Shown piece after piece: positions 1 through 9,363 of a stretch of DNA of 64,000 bases. Where the stretch lies: the NCBI GenBank assembly GCA_902623535.1, contig CACNUA010000003.1, forward strand, positions 1 to 64,000. Direction: 5' to 3'. Every line of letters starts with the position of its first letter. The stretch's first letter is position 1. Source of the stretch: an uncultured SAR86 cluster bacterium (lineage in GTDB: Bacteria; Pseudomonadota; Gammaproteobacteria; Magnimaribacterales; D2472). The translations under genes and the position numbers were made by a program. The notes beneath the pieces were generated by a model, which made no database searches, was not told the origin of the DNA, and was given only the letters and a program-made list of their open reading frames with translations.

Positions 1-450
1 CTTAGCAATCATAAGTCTTCTTTTCAGACCTCCTGAAAGATTTCTTGCTTGTTCAGATCTCTTCTCCCAAAGACCTAGTCTTTTTAGTGTAGTTTCAGTT
101 TTTGGTTTAGCTTGTGATGCAGAAATACCATAAAATCCTGCTTGAGTAATTACAATGTCCTCTACCTTCTCAAAAGGTGAGAAATTGATTTCTTGAGCAA
201 CTACGCCTAGTTTTCTCTTTGCTTCGTTAAAGTTGTCATCTATATCTATATCAAAAATTTTTACACTTCCAGATGTCTTGGTTACAAGAGAAGAAATTAT
301 TCCAATCGTAGATGATTTTCCTGCTCCATTTGGGCCAAGCAAGGCAAAAAAATCACCCTTTTTTACCTCAAGATCTATACCATCCAATGCTTTAACACCT
401 GATGCATATTTCTTCTCTAATGAAGAAATTTTTAATGCGAGATCAGTCAT
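1..450 (-). CDS. yadG: ABC transporter ATP-binding protein, YadG-type (partial, C-terminus outside window)
   Basis: The first 150 codons run off the left edge without a stop, so the C-terminal part is outside the window and the ORF track misses the gene. The visible part holds a Walker A motif (GPNGAGKSS, about residues 37-45), a Q-loop region (VVAQE) and the ABC signature LSGGLKRR just before the edge. The sequence follows E. coli YadG closely from its first residues (ALDGIDLEVKKGDFFALLGP, then IGIISSLV). YadG is the cytoplasmic ATPase of an ABC-2 type exporter whose permease (YadH) would be expected to the left of the window; its substrate is unknown. The ATG lies one base after the stop of the upstream permease gene, so the two are probably co-translated. 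Confidence 0.88.
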   Translation of the reverse strand, partial: MTDLALKISSLEKKYASGVKALDGIDLEVKKGDFFALLGPNGAGKSSTIGIISSLVTKTSGSVKIFDIDIDDNFNEAKRKLGVVAQEINFSPFEKVEDIVITQAGFYGISASQAKPKTETTLKRLGLWEKRSEQARNLSGGLKRRLMIAK

Positions 451-1815
451 TTATACTTCAACATCTCTTTCATAACCATCAACCAATAAAGACAAAATGA
501 TCCCAACAACTAGTCCAATCCAAGCACTATAAAAAGTTATAAAGAATGCTATAAGTAGAGCAGTAGCCATTTCAGAATCTTTTTTTGGAATTGACATTGC
601 AATGTAAGCACAAGCAAACCCTGTAAGAATAAGAGTTAATGTTAAAGCCATCACCATGAGTGGTTGCATTAAAGTTACAAAAGGTAATGTAAAGTATAAA
701 AAAGGAATACCCATCAAATAATATGATCCAATTCCATCAAATATTGAAGGCATTGCTTTGGGGCCTTGTTTCCACCTGTCTGCTACAACTACATGAACAC
801 CGGTCCATAAAGCACCCTGAGTTGGAAAAAATGGATTGATGAATATACCTAGCAGATTTCTTATTCCTACTGATAAATGAGATCTGTTTAAATCGATTGG
901 TAAAGTTTGATCAGGTCTACTTTTTTGGGCATCTTTAAGCACTTCAGTTCCCGTTACCAGATCTCCAAATAAAAGCATGTAACCAATTAAAACTAATGGA
1001 ATGGCATCGATGTACATATTTAAGTCTGGAAAACCAAGATAAAGAGGTGAGGTCTTCTCAATCAAGCTAAGAACAGCTGGGATTTTAAATCCCCATTCAA
1101 TATTAAACTGTACTTCATTTAAAAAATAAGCAACCAAACCAGCTACTACGAATCCCGGTAGCAATCCCAAAGACCCAAGCACAGAGAATACTCTTGATTT
1201 TGTTGCTAATCTTTTAAATGGATTTGAAAACGTAGTAATTACACATAAGACAATAGCAGTTGTCATTGAAATTGGCTGTGTCATATAGGAATCAAAATCT
1301 TTGAAAAAGACTTGGTAAAATGCCGCGAGTGCAGCACCTAAAATGATCCCAGCCTTCAGTCCTCTAGGAATTATGTCAACAAGCTTTTTTCCCATCCCTG
1401 TAATTCCAAGGACTAAGATTAGAATCGTAAATTCAATACACATCGCTGCAAGAAATCTAAAGCTATCAGGATTGTATTGACATACTCCATCAACACAAGG
1501 TTGTACGCCATACATTCCTGCTGTTGCTAAAGCTCCCATTACAAGTGGAACAGCCGGAGTAACCCATCCAGGTGCCATAGGTTCTCCGAATATAATTGGT
1601 CCTGCAGATATTAAAGTTCCAGCTATGAGGCTTAATGCCACAGCTTCTTCAAAAGTTAGTCCTAGCTGCATACCAAGAGGGGCAGCTGCGAAAGCTGTAG
1701 CTCCGCTAATAACCAAGCCTTGGAGGAATTCACCACTTCTAAATTTAATATGAATAAATGGAATTCTTAATGTAAATGGTCCCCATTTAACACCATTGCT
1801 GATTGAATTATTCAT
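451..1815 (-). CDS. Multi-pass membrane permease, possibly NCS2-like
   Basis: This 454-aa protein is hydrophobic over most of its length, with roughly 12 membrane-spanning stretches, and has short polar ends. Glycine/proline-rich segments in the first third (GEPMAPGWVTPAVP) and the overall size resemble NCS2/SLC23- or SulP-fold transporters, but I see no decisive substrate motif. The long loop before residue 120 (VQPCVDGVCQY) has two cysteines that could form a disulfide. Its ATG overlaps the stop of the vWA gene by four bases (ATGA) and its stop abuts yadG. It belongs to the minus-strand operon that begins with the thioesterase. The transporter role is fairly safe; the substrate is unknown. 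Confidence 0.6.
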   Translation of the reverse strand: MNNSISNGVKWGPFTLRIPFIHIKFRSGEFLQGLVISGATAFAAAPLGMQLGLTFEEAVALSLIAGTLISAGPIIFGEPMAPGWVTPAVPLVMGALATAGMYGVQPCVDGVCQYNPDSFRFLAAMCIEFTILILVLGITGMGKKLVDIIPRGLKAGIILGAALAAFYQVFFKDFDSYMTQPISMTTAIVLCVITTFSNPFKRLATKSRVFSVLGSLGLLPGFVVAGLVAYFLNEVQFNIEWGFKIPAVLSLIEKTSPLYLGFPDLNMYIDAIPLVLIGYMLLFGDLVTGTEVLKDAQKSRPDQTLPIDLNRSHLSVGIRNLLGIFINPFFPTQGALWTGVHVVVADRWKQGPKAMPSIFDGIGSYYLMGIPFLYFTLPFVTLMQPLMVMALTLTLILTGFACAYIAMSIPKKDSEMATALLIAFFITFYSAWIGLVVGIILSLLVDGYERDVEV

Positions 1816-2987
1816 TTTGAAAGATTACTCATGCCCTCCTCCAGGCCTTTTAATGTAAGTGGAAACATTCTCTGTTCAACAAGATCACGAATTAAGCAAA
1901 CTGATGAAGTATAGTCCCAATGATCCTCTTGAATAGGATTCAACCAAGCAACATTTGAAAAATGCTCGCATAAACGTTTGACCCAAACTCCACCTGGCTC
2001 TTCATTCCAATGCTCAATGCTGCCTCCAGCATTTGTAATTTCATAGGGAGCCATAGTCGCATCTCCAACAAAAATCAACTTGTAGTCGGCTGTATATTTA
2101 TTAATGATGTCTTGAACAAAAAAACGTTCTTGAGATCTTCTTCTATTATCTTTCCAAACAGTTTCGTAAATGCAGTTATGAAAATAATAGTAATGCAAAT
2201 GCTTAAATTCTGTCTTTACTGCTGAAAATAATTCTTCACATAGCTTCACAAAAGGATCCATGGAACCGCCCACATCAAAAAAGATAAGAACTTTCACATT
2301 ATTAGATCTTTCTGGAATCATATTGATGTCAAGAATGCCGCCATTTTTTGCAGTCGATCTAATGGTGCCGTTCATATCGAGTTCAAGATCGTTGCCATGT
2401 CGAGCAAACTTTCTTAGCCTTCTCAAGGCCATTTTGATATTGCGTGTGCCTATCTCTGCTGAGTCATCTAAATTTTGATATTGCCTTTGCTCCCATACCT
2501 TTACAGCTTTCTTTTGACCGCCTTCACCGCCTACTCTAATGCCTTCAGGATTTTGACCATTATTGCCAAAAGGAGAAGTCCCATTTGTACCAATCCATTT
2601 GTTCCCACCTTCATGCCTCTCTTTTTGCTCTTCCATTCTTTTTTTAAACTCCTCAAGGAGTTTATCTAGACCGCCGAGAGATTTAATTTTTTTTAATTCT
2701 TCTGGATCAAGCTCTTTCTCAAAAGCTTTTCTAAGCCAATCCTCAGGAATCAGTGCTTGAAAAATGTCCTCTAGAGTTTCAATTCCTTTAAAGTATATTT
2801 CAAAAGCTTTATCAAACTTATCGTAGTGCTTTTCATCTTTTACAAGAATTGCTCTAGATAAATGATAAAAGTCATCCAAATTTGCGTAGGCCAATCTATT
2901 TTCTAGTGCTCCTAAAAGATCTAAAAGCTCTCTAAGAGTGCAAGGCACTCCTGAAGAACGAACCGTATTGAATAAATTAATTAGCAT
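1812..2987 (-). CDS. vWA domain protein, CoxE-like
   Basis: This 391-aa cytoplasmic protein has a charged, probably coiled N-terminal half and a glycine-rich linker (about 125-160). A von Willebrand A domain follows from about residue 210. The metal-site motif reads DVGGSM instead of the canonical DxSxS, so the first serine is glycine. CoxE-type vWA proteins usually work with a MoxR AAA+ ATPase to insert metal or remodel a partner complex. The MoxR gene is immediately upstream with a one-base TAATG overlap, which supports that pairing. The client is not identifiable here: no CoxL or methanol dehydrogenase genes are nearby. Confidence 0.8.
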   Translation of the reverse strand: MLINLFNTVRSSGVPCTLRELLDLLGALENRLAYANLDDFYHLSRAILVKDEKHYDKFDKAFEIYFKGIETLEDIFQALIPEDWLRKAFEKELDPEELKKIKSLGGLDKLLEEFKKRMEEQKERHEGGNKWIGTNGTSPFGNNGQNPEGIRVGGEGGQKKAVKVWEQRQYQNLDDSAEIGTRNIKMALRRLRKFARHGNDLELDMNGTIRSTAKNGGILDINMIPERSNNVKVLIFFDVGGSMDPFVKLCEELFSAVKTEFKHLHYYYFHNCIYETVWKDNRRRSQERFFVQDIINKYTADYKLIFVGDATMAPYEITNAGGSIEHWNEEPGGVWVKRLCEHFSNVAWLNPIQEDHWDYTSSVCLIRDLVEQRMFPLTLKGLEEGMSNLSK

Positions 2988-3838
2988 TATTTATTTGACT
3001 GTTCTCTCCTGGTCATAAAAGCAAGCCTCTCAAGTAAATGAACATCTTGCTCATTCTTTAACAAAGCACCGTAAAGCGGTGGTATGGCTTTAGAGTTATC
3101 AGCATTTTTCAAAATTTCATCAGGAATTTCATCTGATAAAAGTAACTTCAACCAATCAATCAATTCTGACGTAGAGGGTTTCTTTTTCATCCCAGGAATT
3201 TTTCTTATGTCAAAAAAGATATCCAATGCATCTTTGACTAATTTTTTCTTTATTTTAGGATAGTGGACATCGACTATAGCCTCCATGGTAGGTCTATCTG
3301 GAAATTGAATATAGTGAAAGAAGCATCGTCTTAAAAATGCATCTGGCAGTTCCTTCTCATTATTTGATGTAATAATAATGATAGGTCTCTTTATAGCTTT
3401 AATTGTTTCTCCAGTTTCATAACAATAAAACTCCATTCTATCTAGCTCTTGTAGCAGATCATTAGGAAACTCGATATCTGCCTTATCGATCTCATCTACG
3501 AGCAAAACTACCTGTTTGTCTGATTCAAAAGCTTCCCATAACTTCCCTTTCTTAATGTAATTTTTAATATCTTTAACTCTCTCGTCACCTAATTGAGAAT
3601 CACGAAGTCTCGTAACAGCATCATATTCATACAAACCCTGAGATGCCTTGGTTGTGGACTTAATATGCCATTCAATAAGATCCATTTTTAGAGATTTTGC
3701 TACCTCGATCGCAAGTAATGTTTTGCCTGTACCAGGCTCACCCTTAATTATAAGAGGTCGCTCTAAAGTAACGGATGCATTTACAGCCATACTCAAATCA
3801 TCAGTTGAAACATAATTTTTAGTGCCTTTAAATTTCAT
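2987..3838 (-). CDS. MoxR-family AAA+ ATPase
   Basis: This 283-aa protein has Walker A (GEPGTGKT, about residues 34-41) and Walker B (VVLLVDEIDKAD, about 111-122). A sensor-1 asparagine sits in IIIITSNNEKELP, and an arginine-finger region (FLRRCFFHYI) follows. MoxR ATPases act as chaperones that activate metalloenzymes or surface complexes together with a vWA protein, which is encoded next in the operon. The start is supported by AAGGAA seven bases upstream of the ATG. The length is normal for the short MoxR subgroup. The physiological substrate is unknown. Confidence 0.88.
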   Translation of the reverse strand: MKFKGTKNYVSTDDLSMAVNASVTLERPLIIKGEPGTGKTLLAIEVAKSLKMDLIEWHIKSTTKASQGLYEYDAVTRLRDSQLGDERVKDIKNYIKKGKLWEAFESDKQVVLLVDEIDKADIEFPNDLLQELDRMEFYCYETGETIKAIKRPIIIITSNNEKELPDAFLRRCFFHYIQFPDRPTMEAIVDVHYPKIKKKLVKDALDIFFDIRKIPGMKKKPSTSELIDWLKLLLSDEIPDEILKNADNSKAIPPLYGALLKNEQDVHLLERLAFMTRREQSNK

Positions 3839-3852
3839 ATTTTTTTCCTTAA

Positions 3853-4698
3853 TTAATTTTTTGCCAATCTTTCATTTGATTTTAAAACTTTAGCAATTTG
3901 CTTGCTGGTTGCAACAAGATTTTCATTTAGATCCCACATTGATAAGTTTTGCTCAAAATATCCTTTATTTAAGTCTGTAGCAATCGCATCAATAAAAACT
4001 TTTTGCGTTGTGGGTAATTGCTTGATGCTTGTTGTAAGAGTGAGCGTTGGTATCCATCCTAATGGTCCGTACTTGTTTGTAACAACAGGTGGCAAAATAT
4101 CTGCTAAATAAGATAATGCAAATTGGTCCGGTAGATCACCCTCAAGCTCTACAAAACCTGAGCATCTTGCATCATAACCTTCTCCATGAGAATCCCTTAA
4201 CCACCAAACATGATCAGGATGAACCAATAAGCTTAATTGTTTTACAAATTCTGGAGTAAATCCTTTTTGCAACGAATCGTAATTCATTGGCACATACGAA
4301 TCGTGATTTGATTCATGAAAAATTCCTGGTAACGGTGTATGAAGATCTGAGTAGCCCGATAATTTGTCTAGGTCTGTGCAAATCCCTGTCATTTTACAAG
4401 TAATCTTATCTCCCTGAATAAGTTCAACATCTCCCACAGATGTTCCCTTGCTTATTCTTATAGGTGTTACCTTAATGTCCACAGGCTCATGGTCAGTTCT
4501 ATCAAGATACAAAACATTTGAATTTATTGAGCAGCTGTGTGGAAGAACGCTTACCAAAGCTTTATGCATAATGGCTGCAAGATATCCACCGTTCGGAGTA
4601 GCGCCAACTGAATATTTTTTATCAGGCGTAAATTTAAACAAATTATCCGACTTTTGTTCAATAGATATTGCTTTCTGAAATTGCAGAAAATGATTCAT
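3853..4698 (-). CDS. Thioesterase-like (double hotdog) protein
   Basis: This 281-aa protein resembles the TesB/thioesterase-like superfamily. The N-terminal hotdog contains the characteristic stretch GATPNGGYLAAIMHKAL (about residues 32-48), the family's NGGY/L helix region. The second half carries a repeat of the fold ending in TTSIKQLPTT and the IDAIATDLNKGYFEQ strand. Members hydrolyse acyl-CoA thioesters in the cytoplasm. It heads the moxR-vWA-permease-yadG run with a 14-base gap to moxR. There is no clear Shine-Dalgarno before the ATG. Substrate chain length cannot be read from the sequence. Confidence 0.72.
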   Translation of the reverse strand: MNHFLQFQKAISIEQKSDNLFKFTPDKKYSVGATPNGGYLAAIMHKALVSVLPHSCSINSNVLYLDRTDHEPVDIKVTPIRISKGTSVGDVELIQGDKITCKMTGICTDLDKLSGYSDLHTPLPGIFHESNHDSYVPMNYDSLQKGFTPEFVKQLSLLVHPDHVWWLRDSHGEGYDARCSGFVELEGDLPDQFALSYLADILPPVVTNKYGPLGWIPTLTLTTSIKQLPTTQKVFIDAIATDLNKGYFEQNLSMWDLNENLVATSKQIAKVLKSNERLAKN

Positions 4699-4743
4699 AA
4701 TAAATATTTAAAAGACTGTTATTGTAAAGGATACTTTATTCAA

Positions 4744-5535
4744 ATGCCTGAATTCTTTGATATAGCCTGTAATTTAACGCATGAATCTATTTTGCCAAAT
4801 ATTGATGATGTAATTAGTGAAGCCAATTTGGTTAATGTTAATAAACTCGGATTAATCTCAGCTGAATTAGAAGACTTTAGTAAGATAGCCTCTCTTGTAA
4901 AAAGATACCCTAATGATCTTGCCCCAACCTATGGTGTGCATCCTCATCATGCAAGTCAGCTTAATGGGGTCACAAAAAATGGGTTTATTCAGCTTGTAAG
5001 TAAATACAATCCAAATGTAATTGGCGAGATTGGATTAGATTATTTTAGAAATATTTCAACACTTGAGGAACAGATACATGCTTTTGAAATCCAACTCCAA
5101 GCCTCAATTGATTTAGAGCTGCCGGTATTCCTTCACCAAAGGGACTCGCATGATGATTTTTTAAAAATACTTCGTAACTACAATTCAGAGCTTTCAAGTC
5201 TTGTGGTCCATTGCTTTACAGGCACACAAAGAGAGTTGGATGAATACTTGGAACTTGGTTCATATATTGGACTGACTGGATGGATTTGCGATGAAAGAAG
5301 AAATCAAGAATTAAGAGCTTCTATAAAAAATATTCCTCTTGAAAAATTGATGATAGAAACTGATGCACCATACCTAATTCCAAGAAATCTCAAACCGAGA
5401 CCCAGTAAAAATATTAATTTGCCAAAGTACTTGCCTCATATTGCAGCAGAGATTTCATCTCTTACTAATTACAGTATCGATGAGATAGCGACACAAACAT
5501 ACAACAATGCAATAAAATTTTTTAACTTAACTTAG
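4744..5535 (+). CDS. tatD: TatD family metal-dependent hydrolase / 3'-5' exonuclease
   Basis: This is a TIM-barrel amidohydrolase of the TatD type. Metal-site regions are visible in order: FDIACNLTH at the start, GVHPHH, GEIGLDYFR, HQRDSHDDF, VVHCFTGT and ETDAPYL. They follow E. coli TatD closely, including the GWICDERR block near residue 180. The ORF track begins at 4654, but those 30 codons overlap the divergent thioesterase and do not resemble the family. The ATG at 4744 puts MPEFFDIACNLTH at the N-terminus as in TatD, giving 263 aa. TatD is implicated in DNA repair and RNA quality control. The 3' end overlaps the convergent racemase gene by 14 bases. Confidence 0.88.
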   Translation: MPEFFDIACNLTHESILPNIDDVISEANLVNVNKLGLISAELEDFSKIASLVKRYPNDLAPTYGVHPHHASQLNGVTKNGFIQLVSKYNPNVIGEIGLDYFRNISTLEEQIHAFEIQLQASIDLELPVFLHQRDSHDDFLKILRNYNSELSSLVVHCFTGTQRELDEYLELGSYIGLTGWICDERRNQELRASIKNIPLEKLMIETDAPYLIPRNLKPRPSKNINLPKYLPHIAAEISSLTNYSIDEIATQTYNNAIKFFNLT

Positions 5536-6628
5536 ATCCATCAAGTTTAAATTTTTTTGATATGACGGCATTGTCCTGTCCACATTTTGGAGGTCCGTGC
5601 TTGACAGATTCTTTCGTAAGGGAAAATCTTGGTGCTGGTGCAGGCTGAAAGTGTCCATCCAATTCAATAAAAGTATTTCTATATTTGAGATGATGGTGTT
5701 GGGGAGCTTCTGCGATGCTTAGAACTGGAGCAACACAAGCATCGGTTCCTTCAAAAATCTTTGCCCACTCATCGCGAGTCTTTGTTTTAAAACGATCTTT
5801 GATTACCTCCTTGTACTCTAACCACTTACTCTGGTCCATTTGATTACCAAAATAATCTTTATCTAATTCAAGCTTATCGATGAGTATTTCATAAAACTGT
5901 GGTTCGATTGACCCAACGGACATATGCTTGCCGTCTTTACATTCAAAAGTATCATAAAAATGAGCTCCACCATCAAGCAAATTAGACTCTTTGCTTTGTT
6001 TCCAAAAACCTGAAGCGTCAAAAGAGTAAAACATTGTCATTAAAAGTGAGGCGCCATCAACCATTGCAGCATCAACAACTTGACCCCTACCACCATTTTT
6101 AACATTTAATATGCCAGCAAGGATACCCAATGCAAGAAACATGCCTCCTCCGCCATAGTCACCAATTAAATTTAATGGCGGTGGTGGGTTTTCACCTTTG
6201 CGACCTATAGAGTCTAGTGCTCCTGTTAGGGCTATATAATTTAAATCATGCCCAGCTGAATTTGCTAAAGGGCCCGTTTGTCCCCAACCAGTCATTCTTC
6301 CATAGACAATATTTGGATTTATTTCTAAGACTTCTTCTGGTCCAAGGCCTAATCTTTCCATTACGCCCGGACGAAATCCTTCAAATAATGCATCTGCTTG
6401 GGATAATAATTTCTTTATTTCATCAATAGCATCAGGTTTCTTTAAGTCTGCGGTTATTGAATATTTTGAACGGCTTTGAAAGTCTAATTCATTACCTTTA
6501 CCTAGAGATGAGGCCCTATCTATTTTTATCACTTCGGCACCCAAATCAGCTAATACCATCCCGCAAAAAGGTCCTGGACCAATTCCTGAAAATTCTATGA
6601 TAGTTGTCCCTTTAAGTGGTCCGCTCAT
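5522..6628 (-). CDS. Alpha-methylacyl-CoA racemase-like CoA transferase-fold enzyme (CaiB/BaiF family)
   Basis: This 368-aa family III CoA-transferase-fold protein starts with the AMACR-like stretch GIGPGPFCGMVLADLGAEVI. The residues that act in mycobacterial MCR all have counterparts: the His in AGHDLNY, the Asp in GDYGGGG and the acidic residue region in GGAHFYDTFE. That makes racemisation of 2-methylacyl-CoA esters more likely than CoA transfer. Such racemases are needed to beta-oxidise isoprenoid or steroid-type methyl-branched chains. The gene is last in the bolA-RND operon, nine bases after the exporter gene. The link to the P450/Rieske-like cluster is inferred. Confidence 0.82.
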   Translation of the reverse strand: MSGPLKGTTIIEFSGIGPGPFCGMVLADLGAEVIKIDRASSLGKGNELDFQSRSKYSITADLKKPDAIDEIKKLLSQADALFEGFRPGVMERLGLGPEEVLEINPNIVYGRMTGWGQTGPLANSAGHDLNYIALTGALDSIGRKGENPPPPLNLIGDYGGGGMFLALGILAGILNVKNGGRGQVVDAAMVDGASLLMTMFYSFDASGFWKQSKESNLLDGGAHFYDTFECKDGKHMSVGSIEPQFYEILIDKLELDKDYFGNQMDQSKWLEYKEVIKDRFKTKTRDEWAKIFEGTDACVAPVLSIAEAPQHHHLKYRNTFIELDGHFQPAPAPRFSLTKESVKHGPPKCGQDNAVISKKFKLDGSKLS

Positions 6629-6637
6629 TTATCTGCC

Positions 6638-9079
6638 TTATGAATCAAATGCTTTAAAGGATTGTAGCAAAAGTGGTAATAATATTAATGTTGCCACTAA
6701 TGAGGTAAAAATTGCTAATGATGTAAAAGTTCCAAATAAAACCGTTGGAGAAAAATTTGAAAAGCTGAAAATCAGGAATCCAATAGAAATTGTCAGTGCT
6801 GTATACAAGATAGCTCTTCCAATAGTGGTATGCGATTTGAGAATTGCATCACTCGACGCTACTCCATTGGAAATTTCAACCTTATATCTATATAAGTAAT
6901 GGATTGTATTATCCACTGCCATCCCAACACTGATCGCAGCGACAGTGATGGTCATAATATCCAATGGAATTGATAGAATTCCAAGTAACCCAAGAACGCT
7001 TGACGCAGTTAAGATGTTAGGGATCAGTCCAATAACTGCAACTTTGATTGATCTAAATATTACCAAAAACATAATCAATATCACCCCAAAAACAATACCC
7101 AAAGATTTTATTTGAGAATCAAATAATGACTGCAGCATGTTGTTGTAAAGAACTGCAAGGCCGGTAATTCTAAATTGATCCTCTGCTAATCCAAATTTCT
7201 CCTGGAGATCACTTGAAACATTATTAATCAGTTGGTTCCTATTGAGGGTATTTGAAGTTTCATAAACGCGTGTTGAGATCCTAACCTGTGAATCGTCTTC
7301 ATTTATGTACGAATATAAAAGAGACTCCTTGAGATCTTCAGGCAAAACAGATCTTAATAATGCTAACTCAAGATCATTGAGATCTTTGCCATTATTGATA
7401 AGTCGTGCCATTTTTATTCCACTTGCAACACTTAACACTTTTCCTATTTCTGGAGTGCTATCCAAATAATCATGAATGCCTTCAAGTCGCTTTAAAGTAA
7501 AAGAGTTCCACCAGTATCCGGATGCTTCACTTGCATCATCTTCAAAAAGATCATCATCAAACAAATCATCATCCAGACCGATATCCTCTATTGATTCCTT
7601 TGGAGCATCTATAACAATATCTAAAGTTGCCGTCCCTCCGAGTTCTTTATCAAGCAAGTACATTCCTTGATAAATTTCAGTATCATCAGAAAAATAATCG
7701 ATGAATCTATTCTCAACTTTTAGAAGTGAAAACCCATACACTAATCCGCACATCAAAATGATAGATACCAAAAAAATTCGATTCTTTGCATAATGACTAA
7801 ATTTAACTAATGAAACTGGAACAGATTGAATCCAATGAGGCTCATTTGCTTTCCTGTTGATTAAAATCTTCATCATCATTGGTAAAAACGTGAAGGTTAG
7901 TAAAAACGCAAAAATCATGCCAACCGCCATCATTTTCCCAAACTCTATTACTGGTTTAATTTCTCCAAAAATTAATGAGATAAAAGCTACTGCAGTGGTA
8001 AATGCAGCAAAAAAACATGGAAACAACATTTGTTTACATGCCTCTGCTATAGCATCATCCACAGAATTCATCTCACGCCTAACATCATTAAATCTCACTA
8101 AAACGTGAACAGTTAACGAGATAGTAAGAATTAATAAAAGAGCAATAAAGTTGGATGAGACAACACTAATTTTCCAACCTGCCAAACCCAAAAAAGATGC
8201 GGTAAAAATGGTGGCTATTACAGCATTAGAAAGCGGTAGGAATACATAGCTTATTTTCCCAAAAAATGTGAACAGCAAAAGACCAAACACAATTGCAACT
8301 GCTATTCCAAAGACCCTAAGATCAGATTCTATAAATGACATCATATCAACTGCAATCATTGACGCTCCACCTAGGAAAATTGTCCCCTCAGACCTAAATT
8401 TATTTAAAACTGATCTTACGTTTTCGATTAATTGCTTTTGTTTTATAGACTCAAGATCATTGATCTCAGAAATAGCTAAATTTATTTTATCTATCTCATC
8501 TTGAACTTTAGGTGTTTGAACTTTATCCAGTAATTCATATCTTTTATTTATTAAGGGCCTGTATTCTAGATTTTCTTCTAAAACTATTTGTAAAGCAGTA
8601 GTTTTTCCATCAGGGCTTATTATTAGTTCTGAGTAGATGGGATTATCAAGAATTTCTTCTTTAGCCAGCTGAATATCTACCACAGGATCTTCAAGTGTCT
8701 TTAAGTTGTCTGCTATTTCACTAAGCTCTACTCTTGGTTGAAAGAAAATAGGTGCATCCAATAAAGAGAGAACTGAAGAAATGCCCTCTAAATCTGATAA
8801 TTGTGATTCTAAATTTTTTATAACTGATAATGTTTGTGGCTCAAATAAATTATTCTTTGGAGTAAACGTTGCAATTAAAAAATCTGAGTTACCAAATGTA
8901 TTACCAACCTCTCTGTAAGTTTTAAATGCTTCGTCCCCTTGAATAACCAATGCTTCTGAGGATGCATCAAGCTTAAAATTCTGCAGTCCAGGTAACAGAA
9001 GAACTAATCCAATCAGAAGCATCAGCAATCCCAAAACTGGTCTTTGAAGCATTTGTTTAAAAATCATTTTTTTGCACAC
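6638..9079 (-). CDS. RND/MMPL superfamily exporter
   Basis: This 813-aa inner-membrane protein has the two-fold RND/MMPL plan. TM1 is near residues 12-30, followed by a large periplasmic loop and a five-helix block near 255-410. TM7 is near 430, with a second periplasmic loop and a closing helix block after 640. The size and the lack of an adaptor gene fit the COG1033 'predicted exporter' class that includes lipid and hopanoid carriers. The second loop contains a strongly acidic DDDLF repeat insertion around residue 500. The first 16 bases overlap the end of bolA. The substrate is unknown; a hydrophobic lipid is plausible from the family. Confidence 0.82.
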   Translation of the reverse strand: MCKKMIFKQMLQRPVLGLLMLLIGLVLLLPGLQNFKLDASSEALVIQGDEAFKTYREVGNTFGNSDFLIATFTPKNNLFEPQTLSVIKNLESQLSDLEGISSVLSLLDAPIFFQPRVELSEIADNLKTLEDPVVDIQLAKEEILDNPIYSELIISPDGKTTALQIVLEENLEYRPLINKRYELLDKVQTPKVQDEIDKINLAISEINDLESIKQKQLIENVRSVLNKFRSEGTIFLGGASMIAVDMMSFIESDLRVFGIAVAIVFGLLLFTFFGKISYVFLPLSNAVIATIFTASFLGLAGWKISVVSSNFIALLLILTISLTVHVLVRFNDVRREMNSVDDAIAEACKQMLFPCFFAAFTTAVAFISLIFGEIKPVIEFGKMMAVGMIFAFLLTFTFLPMMMKILINRKANEPHWIQSVPVSLVKFSHYAKNRIFLVSIILMCGLVYGFSLLKVENRFIDYFSDDTEIYQGMYLLDKELGGTATLDIVIDAPKESIEDIGLDDDLFDDDLFEDDASEASGYWWNSFTLKRLEGIHDYLDSTPEIGKVLSVASGIKMARLINNGKDLNDLELALLRSVLPEDLKESLLYSYINEDDSQVRISTRVYETSNTLNRNQLINNVSSDLQEKFGLAEDQFRITGLAVLYNNMLQSLFDSQIKSLGIVFGVILIMFLVIFRSIKVAVIGLIPNILTASSVLGLLGILSIPLDIMTITVAAISVGMAVDNTIHYLYRYKVEISNGVASSDAILKSHTTIGRAILYTALTISIGFLIFSFSNFSPTVLFGTFTSLAIFTSLVATLILLPLLLQSFKAFDS

Positions 9080-9363
9080 TCTGGTGATTCAGGCTCAGAA
9101 TCTAATTTTGAAAGTTCATCATGTGTGTAACAATGAAGTGCAAGCGCATGAAATTTCTGCATTAAATCTCCAAGATGAGAAAAAACCATTTTATGCCTTA
9201 AAACTCTTGGTGTATTAACAAATGAATCATCTGCGATGATTAACTTGAAGTGAGTTTCTGAATTTTCTGGAACCGAGTGCATATGACTTTCATTTTGAAG
9301 CTTGAAAACAGCATTGGGAAATTTTTCAAAAACTTTATTTCTTATTTCTGTTTCGAGATTCAT
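9064..9363 (-). CDS. bolA: BolA family regulator / Fe-S trafficking protein
   Basis: This 99-aa protein matches BolA along its full length. It has the MHSVPENSETHFKL strand, a basic RVLRHKMVF helix and the signature HALALHCYTHDEL near the C-terminus. BolA partners with monothiol glutaredoxins in Fe-S handling and acts as a stress and morphology regulator. The invariant histidine in the ALALH segment is present. The first 29 bases overlap the end of ogt and the last 16 overlap the RND gene, so translation is probably coupled. In enterics bolA sits upstream of tig; here it is elsewhere. Confidence 0.9.
   Translation of the reverse strand: MNLETEIRNKVFEKFPNAVFKLQNESHMHSVPENSETHFKLIIADDSFVNTPRVLRHKMVFSHLGDLMQKFHALALHCYTHDELSKLDSEPESPECAKK

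Noticed and set aside
4654-4743. Upstream extension of tatD in the ORF track
   Set aside because: These codons overlap the divergent thioesterase start and do not resemble TatD; the family N-terminus begins at 4744.
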